This document shows positions 53,908-64,000 of a DNA stretch of 64,000 bases, in pieces. The notes under the pieces were generated by a model, which searched no databases, was not told where the DNA came from, and saw nothing but the letters and a program-made list of their open reading frames with translations. The DNA lies in NCBI GenBank assembly GCA_963971285.1, contig OZ020251.1, positions 8,308,001 through 8,372,000 on the forward strand, written 5' to 3'. Position numbers and translations under genes: made by a program. The number at the start of each line of letters is the position of its first letter. Position 1 is the first letter of the stretch. The DNA is from Astropecten irregularis (taxonomy: Eukaryota; Echinodermata; Asteroidea; Paxillosida; Astropectinidae).

Positions 53908-55485
53908 CTATTTCTTCCATTCTCCATACTTCTCGTCAAGAAGTGGTGCATCCCAGTCACAGGCATCACGGTTAAGTACTCGGAGAATGGAACGACCCTG
54001 GATGCTTACCGGTGCTGCAAATCCGAGATGATCGAACAAGCTGTTGATGGTAGATAATACCCCACGTCTAGTGAATGGCTTGTCGCTGGCTGCCAGGTGA
54101 AACTTGAAAAAATCCGCAGACAAGTCCGACTGCAGGCCTAAGCTTCGCTGCAATGGAGGGGTGTCCTGTCCAAGATTGAGGTCCTGAAGTCCCTTTGCGA
54201 GGTCTTCACTGGGGAAAGCCTTCATGACATCGGGCCTGTTTGATGAAATCTTGTGGAGACGGAGATTGGACTGTGCCAGCATATTTTGTGCTCTCCCAAG
54301 CACGTAGACGGCATCACTGATGGTGGCAAATGACTTGAGGCCATCGTCGACGTAGAAGTGACGGTCGACGAGCAGTCTTGCATCATCTCCGAACTCTTCT
54401 GCTCCCTCAGCGGCGGTCTTCTTGAGCCCATAGATTGCTACGGCTGGTGACGGGCAGTTGCCAAACACATGGACCCTCATGCGGGAGTCGATGACTTCTC
54501 CGGTGAGATCGTGGTCCTTGAACCACAGAAAGCGAAGGTAGTCACGATGTTCGTCCTTGACCAGAAAGCTGTGGAACATTTGCTGGATATCAGCCATGAT
54601 GGCTATGGGTTCAGCTCTGAAGCGGAAGAGGATTCCAAGCAAGGTGTTGTTCAAGTCTGGGCCCCTGAGTAGGACTTGATTTAGAGAGGTGTCATCGTAC
54701 TGAGAGCTGGAATCAAACACGACCCTGATTTGTTCTGGCTTCTGGGGATGGTAAACTCCGAAACTTGGTAGATACCAACGCTCCTGTTCTGGTCGGAGTG
54801 GTGGAGCTAATTCCGCATTACCGTTTTCAAAGATCTTCTTCATGAAGTCGATGTACTGGTCCCTCATCTCAGGTTTCTTGAGGAGGGTACAACGGAGAGA
54901 CGTGAGGCGGTTCAGGACTTGTTGTCTGTTGTCGGGTAGACGTCGTCGAGTAGAGCGAAAAGGAAGTATGGCCACCCAACTGTTGGCTTCATCTTTGGCA
55001 TACTCTTGATCCATGATGGAGAGGAAGATCTCATCTTCAATAGATGCTGCCCTCTTGTAGTCTTCTGAAGATTCTTTGAAGATGTCAGAGCTGATGTCTG
55101 GTGTCTTCTCAGAGGTATGCTTCATCATGTTCGTTGAGAATGTTTCCTTTACCTCTATCCTGTTTTCGCATGGCGTCAGAATACTGGGTCGGCCATTATG
55201 AAGGATGTTGGTGTGGAAGGCATTGACGGCAGGCGTGTGAGCTCCTGCAAGGCAAACATCACCGACTATGACCCAGCCCAAGTCTGTGCGTTGAGCGTAG
55301 GGTGCGTTGTGGGGTCCGTTGCGCTGGTCTCGAACCTTATGAAGCTGAATGATATCTCTGCCCAACAGCAGCAGGATATCGACGGAAGCATCCAGCGATG
55401 GGATCTTGTGGGCGATGGATTTGAGGTGAGGATAGTGACTTGCTGTCTCTGGACTCGGAATTTCCTGTTCGGCATGGAGTCGCAC
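53908..55485 (-). pseudogene. BEL/Pao reverse transcriptase
   Basis: 525 open codons. Protease tail (ILLLLGRDIIQLHKV), then RT motifs: RVVFDSSSQYDDTSLN, IAIMADIQQMFHSF, NCPSPAVAIYGL and the catalytic box FYVDDGLKSF. A stop after GEWKK at 53908 cuts RT from RNase H. Confidence 0.88.
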
Positions 55486-56363
55486 TCGATGAGGGGTGGC
55501 AAGGTCAGATGGACTTCAACATTGATGGATTCTATATTTAAACCAATGGCTCGTCTCCCCTGAGCAGTCGTTGCGCCTGAGCATGTACGGAGTGTGTAGG
55601 GGAACGTGTCTCCACGGATATTGAACTTGTCGAAGAAAGTGGTTCTAGCGAGTGAATGATTGCTCTGGTCGTCTAACACCACGTACACCTTCATCGAGTT
55701 CTCAGGTTCTGCCTCCGGATACACCATGGCGAGACATATCTTGAAACATGATTTTCCCAAGGCAGCATCTCCGCAAATCTCTGTGCATTTGGTGATGATG
55801 ACAGGAGGTTCTGTACGGGCTTGCTCTACCCAATGAGGTGGGCCGATGTGGAGGGCGGAAACATGGCGGTCACTCTGGCACTCAGTACACCGGATGCTGG
55901 CTTCGCACTCATTGGCAAGGTGGGCAGTAGATGCGCAGCATCTGAAGCAAATGGTGTGTTCTCTTGGAAAGGCTTTCCTCTCCTCCAGTGGCTTTCCTCG
56001 GAATCCACGGCACTTTCTAAGTGGGTGGGGCTTGTTGTGGAGAGGGCATTGCTTGTCTGGATTGAGGCGTCGATTGGAGTCAGATGATTGAGTTGTAGGG
56101 TTGTCCACCCCCGTCTTGTGGACTGAGATTGTCTTCGGCGTGAACCTGTTTGAAGACTTCTCATCTGATGTGGATGTCTGCAACGCAAAGCTGGGGTCGT
56201 TCCTCATCTCCGCCTGGGAATATACAAAGTCGACGAAGAATGGGAAGGGGGGAAACGGCACACCACGGGCCCTCTTGTACGTTGATCCCTGGGTGATCCA
56301 CTTCTCTTGGAGATGGTGAGGCAGCTTCTCAACTATTGGGTTAGTGCCTCTGGCGGTGTCCAA
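55266..56363 (-). pseudogene. BEL/Pao zinc knuckle and protease
   Basis: Contains Cys/His clusters, including CFRCCASTAHLANEC (C-x2-C-x4-H-x4-C zinc knuckle), a second CTECQSDRH cluster, and an aspartic protease-like region around VYVVLDDQSNHSLA. The frame ends in unrelated residues after about 55480, where the RT frame takes over, so a frameshift separates protease and RT. Confidence 0.82.
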
Positions 56364-56476
56364 GAAGCTAAGGCCTGGTAGGTTACCATCTAACTTTGCC
56401 GCGTTGACTTCTGTGAGAAGGTCTGCAAGCTAATGCTATTTGGCATGATCCTTGTTTCCTATCTTTGGAAACTGCT

Positions 56477-57430
56477 CTAAGCGTGTGAAGAGAGAACTGG
56501 GGAACCGTATTTCCTGTCCAGTCTTTCCCATATTCTGGTCAGGCCGGTGCTTGGGTCTTGCATGTAGACCCCTTTGATTCGTAAGGCGTTCTGGAGGGAC
56601 TCTCCGGACAGCCATCTTGTCAGCAGATCAAGCTCTTCGCTGGGTTTCACGTCAAGACCCTGAAGAACGTTCTGGAAACTGGCTTTCCAAGATCGGTAGT
56701 TCTCTGGTCGGCTGTCGAAGGCCTTCAATCCGGCAGTGAGGAGATCACGACGGGCTAGGTGGAATGCAAGAGCGGAAATGTCTGCATGGCCAGTCGAATG
56801 TAGTCTGCTGTTGTCACCACCGGGACTAGTGATCCCGTTAGTGCAGGCTGGAGCCGGATAACGAGAAAGCCCGGTTGGGAATCTTGGGATCGCAGCCGGA
56901 GGCGGTGGGCCATAGTAGTAGGGAAGATTCATGGTCGGCCGAGGGGGTAAAGGGATTTGAGGTGGAGGCACAGCAATGTTTTGCTGGTGTCCAGTATCAA
57001 TGGGGAAATCCCTTTGATCGGAATCAGGAACAGTGTGATCTCGTTCAGGATCGAAGTGTGTCTTCACGTACTCCTCTGTGCGTTGTGTAGAGGAAGCTGG
57101 TGATGCAGGGGGACTCTTGAGGCTCACTCTGTCTTTGTCCGTCTCCATATCCGCAGCCGCTTCTAGCGTCTTAGCAGCAGCTAATGCAGATTCAGATTCA
57201 CCCTCTTCGTGCAAGGCTGTCAGCATTGCGTCAAGTCGTGCAAGTTCCACCCTCATCTCGATTTGGCGCCTGGCGTAGTCAGCTCGTGTGCGTGCGGCTT
57301 CTGCTTTAGCACGTGCCTCTGCTGCAGCTAAGCTGACGTTGGACCCTGTTGAGCGTCGTGAAGAAGAAGAGGGTGCGCACACTTAACGCACCTCCAGATT
57401 TGAGGGAACACCTGATCCCGGTGCAGACAT
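56477..57430 (-). pseudogene. BEL/Pao gag, broken
   Basis: Reading from an ATG at 57430 there is an early TAA near 57385. The frame then stays open to 56477. It shows an Ala/Arg-rich coiled region, a Pro/Tyr-rich segment, and a DUF1759-like part with SRPENYRSWKASFQ and LLTRWLSGES. The frame is lost after YGSPVLSS. Described only as a decayed copy. Confidence 0.8.
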
Positions 57431-57488
57431 CGTAGTGTAGCGATGCGATGAAGAAAATGCTCTTGAAGTGTGCAGGTAAACTTTTTAC

Positions 57489-58355
57489 TCTTCTGCCCCC
57501 ACTGCATGTACTAATGCAGCTATGCAGCGGTTAAACACTCTTCCAAGTAGCCGGAAACATAACTGATGATGCTGTCTGACGTTTATTAGAAGCAGTGTAA
57601 AACTGTATAAAACAAACAAAGAGGAAGCACATTTTGAGTCACAAATATGTTAAGTAACTACAAGAACATGTACATAAAATAAGCTCGAAGTATAAAATAA
57701 CGTCTAGTAAACCCTGGTATAATTACTGGATAGCCCCGACCAAGAATAGTAAACACACGAGCACAAGAACCCAACCGGCAATAAGATTAACCATAATAAA
57801 GACATGAGTTTAGCACCAAATAAGGTGAGCAAAGTGAGAGTGAAAAGGACTAGGCGAGTCTAGGAGAGGCCTTACAATAATCCATCAAGTCACAAATACT
57901 TCCCCAATAATCTACATGAAATAAAGGTGAGATATATCCAAAACAATGATATATGTATACACAGATGACCCCCAAACTCCCTTATATAAACACAATAGAA
58001 TAGGCTGACGAAATACTACACAAGTATGCGACACATGTAATAATTATGATATGACCATGTGCAAAATACACAACCCAATAAAACGTGAATAATAGTCAAA
58101 GGAGCCTTAAATAAGTACCAGATCAGTATAATTATATAAACAGAACAGAGAATAAGGACTTACAGTTTGTTCCTTGTCAAGGGCATGTAAGCAGGAATCA
58201 ATTAAATGAAAGATTTAACGAAACAGCAACGTAACTGACAAAATGTATGATGGAATGTTCTGGAACAAGTAAACTGACATGGTTAAGAATGAACACGAGA
58301 GGGCGCCAAACAGACATGCAGAGCCAGGAATTGTATTTATGTCTGTGGTCATAAC
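57489..58355 (-). repeat. BEL/Pao 5' LTR
   Basis: Counterpart of the left LTR. It carries a 16-bp insertion near 57637 and a 17-bp insertion near 58331 relative to it. It ends about 190 bp upstream of the start codon of the plus-strand glycosyltransferase-like gene, in opposite orientation. Confidence 0.85.
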
Positions 58356-58545
58356 AGTTATCGTTTTTGTTTGTTATTGCAAATCCAATGCAGCTTTTGT
58401 GTTGCTGTACGATGCGTGTTGCATGCTATGGGTTTTACTCCCTTTCCGGGTCATTATACACAGCTGCTGATTTTGAAGCAACAATTCCTAACAGTAAAAT
58501 CGTCGCTGCTCGTTTGAAAATCTAATATTTCCCTACACAGTCATC

Positions 58546-59340
58546 ATGAGAAAAGTGCTACTATGTGCCGTTGTGTTCATTTGTTTATTTTACTCCATCA
58601 TGATTTGGACGAATTGGAATAGCCAAAAGTACACGAATCCGCCATACCCACAACATGATGTTGAGCGAGACTCGCCCAATTATATCGTAGTCTCCAAACT
58701 ATCCCCCGCAACCTCTATGGACGAACTCGACAAAGCCACGGAACCAGACCTAGAGCTGACTAATGGATATACCCAAGTACTGGTCTTGCGTATGACGACA
58801 ACACCAAAATACCTCAGTCGTTTCTACTGTATTATGTTACGATCTGCCGCGCTCTTCTGGTCTCCTAAACTGGGCAAGATCACGGTGATTCTCGATGCGG
58901 AATCAAAACAGGATCGTGACTTTGCTGTACGACTTCGTCAACAAGAAAACTCACTAATGGGATTGAAGTTTAACATTATCTTCGAGCCATTGCCTTTGGA
59001 CACATCAATACTGAAGCAGCCCATGTTTTATCCCGGTTATATCCGCCAGCTTTGGAGCTTTTTCGTCATGGATTGGTACAACGCTTCGATTATCTCTCTG
59101 ACAGATACAGATGGAGAATTTTATGCTCCAGTCACTCCCGAAAATATTTTCCATGGCAATAAGTTGCGAGCTATGGGCCAATTCTTTAAGATTCCACATA
59201 AGATCCGTATACTGTGGGACGCATCATCTATGACCGCAATAGGCAAGCCTTTGGTATCTAATTTCATGACGTATTTTCCCACCTTTATGTGGAGGAGCAC
59301 AATCACCAACTGCAGAAATCACATTCTTAAACACACCAAC
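58546..59340 (+). CDS. Type II membrane protein, glycosyltransferase-like, 5' exon (partial)
   Basis: An open frame of 265 codons begins MRKVLLCAVV with one N-terminal signal-anchor helix (about residues 4-22), then a stem and a lumenal domain. VLVLRMTTTPKYLSRF followed by ITVILDAES, and later SLTDTDGEFYAPVTPENIF, resemble a Rossmann-type glycosyltransferase with a DxD metal/nucleotide-sugar motif (Asp-Thr-Asp). The region AIGKPLVSNFMTYFP could be an acceptor-side segment. The exon ends at CCAAC/GTGAGT; the in-frame stop a few bases later lies in the intron. I found no convincing following exon up to 64000, so the 3' part is probably outside. The exact family is not certain; a DUF6492-like enzyme is one possibility. 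Confidence 0.62.
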
Positions 59341-59519
59341 GTGAGTTGAAAGAATTTTGTTTCCCAATTACCTATTGTTTTTATCTGTTTATTATTTTTG
59401 TTAACGAAAACTAGACCATGTTCCCGTCACGAACAAATAATTCCGGTCAATTGTTAACATTTAATCCATTCTTAGGAAATTTTGCTCATAATTTGATTTA
59501 TATGTTATTTATTTATTTT

Positions 59520-59650
59520 TTATTGGCTTTTTCGCGGAAGCGAAAAGCCTTTATTTTTGTTCTGTTTTTTTTTTTGGCTTTTTCGCGGAAGCGAAAAGCC
59601 TTTATTTCTGTTCTGTTTTTTGGCTTTTCCGTGTTCAACGGAAAAGGTAT
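59520..59650. repeat. Three tandem hairpin modules with pyrimidine tracts
   Basis: Two copies of ggctttttcgc-ggaa-gcgaaaagcc are followed by one cttttccgt-gttca-acggaaaag. Each is separated by a (t)ttgttctg-type spacer and leads to a T/CTT-rich tract. The same hairpins occur at 24076 and 24117. Confidence 0.75.
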
Positions 59651-59689
59651 TGTTTTTGTTCTGATTTTTTTTTTTTCTTCTTCTTCTTC

Positions 59690-60760
59690 TTCTTGTCGTT
59701 TGGAATTCCTATAGACAAAGCACAGGGGCATTCTCGGTGCCACTTTGGCCACTTTTAAATTGCTGATTTTAATCAAACTTGGTCAAAACAAAGTCCCCAC
59801 AGCGTAGTTGGTTGCCAAAACTTTACATCATCATGACGTCATCAGATGTCACGTGACAGTGTCTTAAAGGGGCAAACTTCAGACATCAATTCTGAACGAA
59901 CCCTAAGTTCGATTAAGTTGAAACTTGGTATGTATCTAAGTCGGGAAGTGTTATATCGAAAAATTGCAATGACGTTATCATGACGTCATTCCCTGATTTT
60001 TAATGATTTATTGAAATTTTGAGTCATTAAAGTTCTTTTAACGATATCTAGTAAACGAAACAAGATATCTTTGAATTTCTTTTTGATAATTCTTCAGCAT
60101 ACACCATAGATAAATACTGCATAGACAAAAATTCGGTGACGTCATCATGACGTCATAAAAAATGCGATTTTTATAACACATAGTAGGAATGGCCGATCGC
60201 CTTGAAAATTGGTACATTGGTGAATTGGAGGTTCGGGATTGTAATTATGAAGTTTCGTCAATACAGCGTCTTTTTTTGATTTTTTATGATTTTTTAAATA
60301 TTTTTCAAGCTAAAGCCCATTGTCTTGTACAGGGCAAACAGGAAGTAGTTCCTCATTTAAAAGTGGTAAGAGCTGCGATCATGATTCTTTCACCAAAAGT
60401 CAATGTTAGGCAAGGTCTTTCATTGTGACACATTGCTTGACCTTTGTGACCTCTACTTCCGGTCAAACAGGAAGTAACTCCTCATTTAAAAGTGGTAAGA
60501 GGTATGATCATGATTCTTTCACCAAAATTGAATGTTAGGCAAAGTCTTTCTTTGTGATACATTGTTTGACCTCTCTGACCTCTTCTTCCGGTCAAACCGG
60601 AAGTAGCTTCTCATTTAAAAGTGATAAGAGCTATGATCATGATTCTTTCACCAAAACTCAATGTTAGGCAATCTTAATAAAAAAAGAGATGTGTTTTAAT
60701 TTGTGAAATATTCTATGTATCATATATGCGGAAAAGCCATGTGTTCTGTTTTCAACAGAC
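59690..60760. repeat. Mid-repetitive element, copy 1, with ~125-bp tandem units
   Basis: Begins in a cttcttctt tract with ttgtcgtttgg and runs through catcatgacgtcat. It contains two to three tandem units with tcctcatttaaaagtggtaagag and cttccggtcaaac-ggaag (60310-60670), and ends atgcggaaaagcc...caacag. Starts 350 bp after Gene 3's exon; no coding frame of interest. Confidence 0.75.
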
Positions 60761-61499
60761 ACAACCTCTAGTTTTTCTTTCTTCTTCCTCTTCCTCTTCA
60801 TGTCGCTTGAGTTACCATAGACTTTTTCTCGGTGGCACTTTTGTCATTTTTAAACAGCCGATTTCAACCAAACTTGGTCTGAGGAAAGTCCATATAGGGT
60901 AGTTGTCTCCCGAAACTTTTCATCATCATGACGTCATTACTTGATTTTATATGAATTTTTAAATATTTCTCACAGCCCGTTAATTTTGTACACATATTAC
61001 GTGACAATAGGGTCATGTACAAAACATATGATGCTCGAATGACTCAACTCTCCCTCATACACGAACACTACACTGTACGTACGTATTTGACTGCACTGTG
61101 TGTGTATGGCATTCACAATACAGTAATGTCCGCGGATTGCGTGACTCGATCAAAACTTCGTTTATAATCTTCCCATACACATTTTCATGTAAGATTTTTT
61201 ATATATCGTTAAATACCAGCACCAAATATCGAAATGCTATCGATGTAGGTTGCCGTATTGTACGTCATTTTATGGGTCGCGTTAATATTAGCTATACATG
61301 TACAAGTTAATACTTGGGAAGAGTTGTATGGAAAAGTGCAATGATCCATAATTTGTTTTTTTTGTACGTGGCAATAATGATATGTTTTACACATGAACAA
61401 ATCGAATTATATCACGCCATTTCCCCTAGACTAAATTGTCATCAGAGTGATTTCATGTTCTTGATATAATTTTGTAAAAATATTTTATTCAGTAGGCCT

Positions 61500-61760
61500 T
61501 TTTATAGGCAAAATACAGTCAGTGTCGGTCCCCCATCGGCCCGACCTCGGCTGGACGACAATTGTTTGTGCACGCGGTGGTATTTACACGGCCGTTTCAT
61601 AGTGGCAACCACAATGCACCGGCAGACCACGGTCGGTGGATGGGCGCCGCTGCTGAGCCGCTGGCGGCCCGATGGCGTGGCCTACGCACTGGGCCTTGGG
61701 CCGGGACGTGATGTCCGATTGACCGTTGACTCAAAACTATATTTTTCCTCATAGACAAAG
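61500..61760. other. Isolated GC-rich island
   Basis: About 220 bp of markedly GC-rich sequence (cggcccgacctcgg, ggcgccgctgctgagccgctggcgg) in an AT-rich repeat field. A 62-codon frame is present but no domain is recognised. Confidence 0.4.
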
Positions 61761-62097
61761 CACGTACGTCTTTTTTATATCATTTTCAAACAATTGTAAT
61801 AACACATAGAAGGAACGGCCGATCGCCTCGAAAATTAGTAGGTTTGGGAAAGAGAAGTTGGCGATTAATAAAGAAGTCATGACAACTTCATCACTTAATC
61901 TTTTATAAATTTTTCAATCTTACCCACGCTACCCGATTGACACGAAAATAATGATCATAGTAAAACATACGATGTGATGCTCGATTGACTCAATTTCCCA
62001 AAACATGTTTAAAACATTGTTTACAGTATGTAAAACTTACATGTTCATTGTCGAATCCATATGTCTGTTGAGTGTTGACTTTTCAGAATTATTCACA

Positions 62098-62655
62098 AAA
62101 TGTTTGCGAGTTGACGTAATGTTTGCAAGTTGACGTAAGGTTTGCGAGTTGACGTAATGTTTGCCAGTTGACGTAATGTTTGCGAGTTAACGTAATGTTT
62201 GCCAGTTGACGTAATGTTTGCGAGTTGACGTAATGTTTGCGAGTTGACACAATGTGTGCGAGTTGATGTGTGCGAGTGTGTGCGTTCAGAATTATTCACA
62301 AAATGTTTGCGAGTTGACGTAATGTTTGCAAGTTGACGTAATGTTTGCGAGTTGACGTAATGTTTGCCAGTTGACGTAATGTTTGCGAGTTAACGTAATG
62401 CTTGCGAGTTGACGTAATGTTTGCGAGTTGACGTAATGTTTGCGAGTTGACATAATGTGTGCGAGTTGATGCAATGTTTGCGAGTTGATGAAATGTTTGC
62501 GAGTTGACGTAATGTTTGCGAGTTAACGCAATGTTTGCGAGTTGACGTAATGTTTGCTAGTTGACGCAATGTTTCCGAGTTGTCAACGTATTGTTTGCGA
62601 GTTGAAGCAATGTTTGCGAGTTGACGCAATGTTTGTGAGTTGACGTAATGTTTTC
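62098..62655. repeat. 19-bp minisatellite (TGTTTGCGAGTTGACGTAA)n
   Basis: About 28 units in two blocks. Both blocks begin after ttcagaattattcacaaaa (62083 and 62286), so about 203 bp was itself duplicated. Variants change the central TGACGT. Open frames on the minus strand are artefacts of the period. Confidence 0.9.
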
Positions 62656-63009
62656 GAAAAAAGGTTTTTGAGAGCATGATTTATATTGCATGCAAACAAT
62701 TGCAATGATCCACAGACTTAATCGAAGATTTAAACAGCCGATTTTAACTTGGTCTGAAGTATGTCCTTTTAGGGTCATCATGACGTCATCAGGTGTCAAA
62801 TTACAAGCGATTTGAATTTAATAATCAAATTCTTCAAAAATCAAACAAGGGTTTGAAATAGAAAGTTGATTCTTTCACCAAAAGTGAATATTAGGCACGG
62901 TCTTTCTTTGTGACACATTAATTGACCTGTGTATGTGAGCTAGGATCATGATTTGTCCATATGAGGGATCCATTTCTAGTTATTTGTATAATATTTTATA
63001 ATATTAATT

Positions 63010-63940
63010 TATAATAATTATCGTATGCGGAAAAGCCATATGTGCTGTTTTCAACAGCCATAAACTCTAGTTTCTTCTTCCTCTTCTTCTTCTTGTCGCT
63101 TGAGTTACCATAGACTTTTTCTCTGCGGCACTTTGACTATTTTTAAACTGCCGATTTTAACCAAACTTGGTCTGAAGGAAGTCCATATCGGGTAGTTGTC
63201 TCCCGAAACTTTTCGTCATTATGACGTCATCAGGTGTCATGTGACCAACGATTTGAATTTAATAATCAAAATCTTTAAAAATCAACAACAAATCAACGGA
63301 TTGAGATATTAAGTTGATTCTTTCACCAAAAGTGATTGTTACGCAGGGTCTTTCTTTGAGACACATTGCTTGACCTCTGTGACCTCTACTTCCGGTCAAA
63401 CAGGAAGTAGCTCCTCATTTAAAAGTGGTAAGAGCTACAATCATGATTCTTTTACTAAATATCAATGTTAGGCAAGATCTTTCTTTGTGACACATTACTT
63501 GACCTCGGTGACCTTTACTTCCGGTCAAACCGGAAGTTGCTCCTCATTTAAAAGTGGTAAGAGCTACAATCATGATTCTTTCACTAAATATCAATGTTAG
63601 GCAAGATCTTTCTTTGTGACACATTGCTTGACCTCCATGACCTCTACTTCCGGTCAAACAGGAAGTAGCTCCTCATTTAAATGTTTTAAGGGCTAGAATC
63701 ATGATTCTTTTACCAAAAGTGAATGTTAGGCAAGGAATTTCTTTGTGACAGATTGGTTGACCTCTGTGACCTCTACTTCCGGTCAAAAGTGGTAAGAGCT
63801 AGGATCATAATTCTTTTTCCAAAAGGCAATATTAGGGAAGGTCGTTCTTAGTGACAATTCTTATTGATAAGCAATTTATATCATATGCGGAAAAGCCTTA
63901 TGTGCTGTTTCAACAGCCATAAACTCTAGTTTTTTTTTTT
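63010..63940. repeat. Mid-repetitive element, later copy, with ~125-bp tandem units
   Basis: Same plan as 59690-60760: a cttcttcttgtcgcttgagt start, atgacgtcatcaggtgtca, then four tandem units (63340-63850) containing ctacttccggtcaaac, and an atgcggaaaagcc end at about 63890. A shorter copy without tandem units starts at 60775, and a further one lies at 62700-63060. Confidence 0.75.
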
Positions 63941-64000
63941 TTACTCCTTTTTCATTTTGAAACTGTTCTGAGCATTTTATTGTGCGTGTATGATATGATT

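Larger units (their letters stand above)
50789..58355 (-). mobile_element. BEL/Pao LTR retrotransposon, degenerate
   Basis: Two near-identical LTRs (about 50789-51632 and 57489-58355) bracket a 5.9 kb internal region coding on the minus strand in the order gag, zinc knuckle, protease, RT, RNase H, integrase. That order and the motifs (DUF1759-like gag, LDDQSN protease site, YVDDGLKSF RT box) are those of BEL/Pao. GTTAT occurs directly outside both ends (50784-50788 and 58356-58360), a candidate 5-bp target duplication. Several stops and frameshifts mean this copy cannot make full proteins. Confidence 0.9.

Noticed and set aside
62098-62655. CRISPR-like array
   Set aside because: Units are contiguous with no unique spacers, and the genome is clearly eukaryotic.
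62093-62677. Overlapping ORFs of NSQTLRQLAN repeats
   Set aside because: A 19-bp repeat read in all frames; not a repeat protein.

Overview
This is a eukaryotic (animal) genomic window. The genes are split into many short exons with GT-AG introns, and most of the non-coding sequence is transposon-derived. The coding content suggests a marine deuterostome invertebrate: an adhesion GPCR built from SRCR and HYR domains, a protein O-fucosyltransferase 1, a BEL/Pao retrotransposon, tRNA-headed SINEs and dense small TIR elements. An echinoderm is my best guess. Amphioxus or a hemichordate cannot be excluded from sequence alone.

Gene 1 (minus strand, 2830-29923) can be assembled completely by hand. 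It has 23 exons, every splice phase agrees, and the total is 5547 coding bases (1848 aa). The order is signal peptide, acidic linker, eight SRCR domains, two HYR domains, a cysteine-rich segment, the GAIN domain, a GPS motif, seven membrane helices and a short acidic tail. The first intron is about 10.3 kb and is filled with repeats. A TATA box lies just upstream of exon 1.

Gene 2 (minus strand, 34933-47216) is a complete eight-exon POFUT1 homologue (436 aa). It has a signal peptide and an unusually long acidic/His-rich N-terminal extension. The C-terminus lacks a KDEL-like signal. A 77-bp minisatellite with higher-order structure and containing TTAGGG sits in its second intron.

The 50.8-58.36 kb interval is a degenerate BEL/Pao LTR retrotransposon on the minus strand. 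It has two ~0.84 kb LTRs and gag, protease, RT, RNase H and integrase, broken by several stops and frameshifts. Its right-hand LTR ends about 190 bp before Gene 3 (plus strand, 58546-59340). Gene 3 is the 5' exon of a type II membrane protein that looks like a glycosyltransferase and continues beyond a GTGAGT donor, apparently out of the window.

From 59.5 kb to the end there is only repeat: hairpin modules, ~125-bp tandem units carrying an ETS-site palindrome, and a 19-bp minisatellite. Between the genes and in the introns I recognise several MITE families. They include TTAA-flanked piggyBac-like elements, a hAT element with a perfect 8-bp target duplication, elements with 10-11 bp duplications, and palindromic CAGGGTGTCCC elements. 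There are also three LINE reverse-transcriptase relics and a ~1.7 kb repeat present twice in direct and once in inverted orientation. Comparing its two direct copies gives natural empty sites for two MITE insertions. No rRNA, genuine tRNA, CRISPR or bacterial feature was seen.
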